From Bryoerythrophyllum caledonicum (Eukaryota; Streptophyta; Bryopsida; Pottiales; Pottiaceae), in NCBI GenBank assembly GCA_963971425.1, contig OZ020516.1, positions 12,140,593 through 12,204,592 on the forward strand: 64,000 bases of DNA, written 5' to 3'. The notes beneath the pieces are model-generated. The model saw only the letters and a program-made list of their open reading frames with translations. It did no database searches and was not told where the DNA came from. The translations under genes and the position numbers were made by a program. Shown here piece by piece: positions 63,934 to 64,000 of this stretch (positions are counted from its first letter, which is position 1; the number at the start of each line of letters is the position of its first letter).

Positions 63934-64000
63934 TTAACACCCTAGAACCGTCAATTGGGAACCATAAATATAGGCACGTATTTTACTCTATAGAATACAA
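63934..64000 (+). mobile_element. piggyBac-like MITE, family B, cut by window edge
   Basis: It starts TTAACACCCTAGAACCGTCA and continues ACGTATTTTACTCTATAGAAT, matching the beginning of the copy at 39271. Confidence 0.55.

Overview
This is nuclear DNA from a green plant. Genes have many GT-AG introns of roughly 70-400 bp, and the recognisable host proteins are plant-type: a two-domain dsRNA-binding (DRB) protein, a proline-rich extensin-like protein, the oligosaccharyltransferase subunit STT3, the rRNA-processing factor RCL1 and a eukaryotic TrmO. The transposon content (a LINE with two endonuclease types, a Ty3/gypsy element with a PHD finger, a multi-gene DNA transposon with a GHTHEDID-type protein) fits a non-flowering streptophyte better than a seed plant. 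That placement is inference; the species cannot be read from the window.

Layout. 0-5.3 kb: a broken LINE reverse-transcriptase fragment followed by small DNA transposons (Harbinger-like, piggyBac-like, Stowaway-like) and a solo-LTR-like repeat. 5.5-9.9 kb: a truncated DRB gene followed by a 1.5-kb TA-flanked element filled with ~180-bp tandem repeats. 9.9-29.5 kb: a decayed minus-strand Ty3/gypsy element whose reverse transcriptase is split by a nearly intact ~10.3-kb minus-strand LINE (13.35-23.67 kb) encoding one 2,715-codon open frame. The LINE/gypsy junction carries a 306-bp near-perfect palindrome. 29.5-35 kb: a repeat that serves as an empty site, a CACTACAC-type MITE, and the full-length DRB paralogue with its duplicated promoter. 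35.8-39.1 kb: extensin-like gene (+) and intronless RCL1 (-). 39.2-42.2 kb: MITEs. 42.18-50.87 kb: an 8.7-kb DNA transposon with 33-bp terminal inverted repeats and three long frames, inserted in a second copy of the 29.5-kb repeat. 52.8-58.75 kb: STT3 (22 exons, -). 60.6-63.5 kb: TRMO (9 exons, -).

The strongest candidates for something undescribed are two. (1) The three-gene DNA transposon at 42.2-50.9 kb pairs a GHTHEDID-family (transposase-like) protein with a large protein that looks like a ParB-like domain fused to a degenerate beta-class DNA methyltransferase fold. (2) The LINE combines an AP-type endonuclease, a reverse transcriptase, a methyltransferase-like insert, RNase H and a C-terminal PD-(D/E)XK-like domain, has a duplicated 2A ribosome-skipping motif near its N-terminus, and ends in a perfect hairpin plus T-run rather than poly(A).

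The host genes are housekeeping or regulatory loci in an ordinary plant arrangement. I assembled the exon structures of STT3, TRMO and both DRB genes by hand; in each case the exon lengths sum to a whole number of codons.
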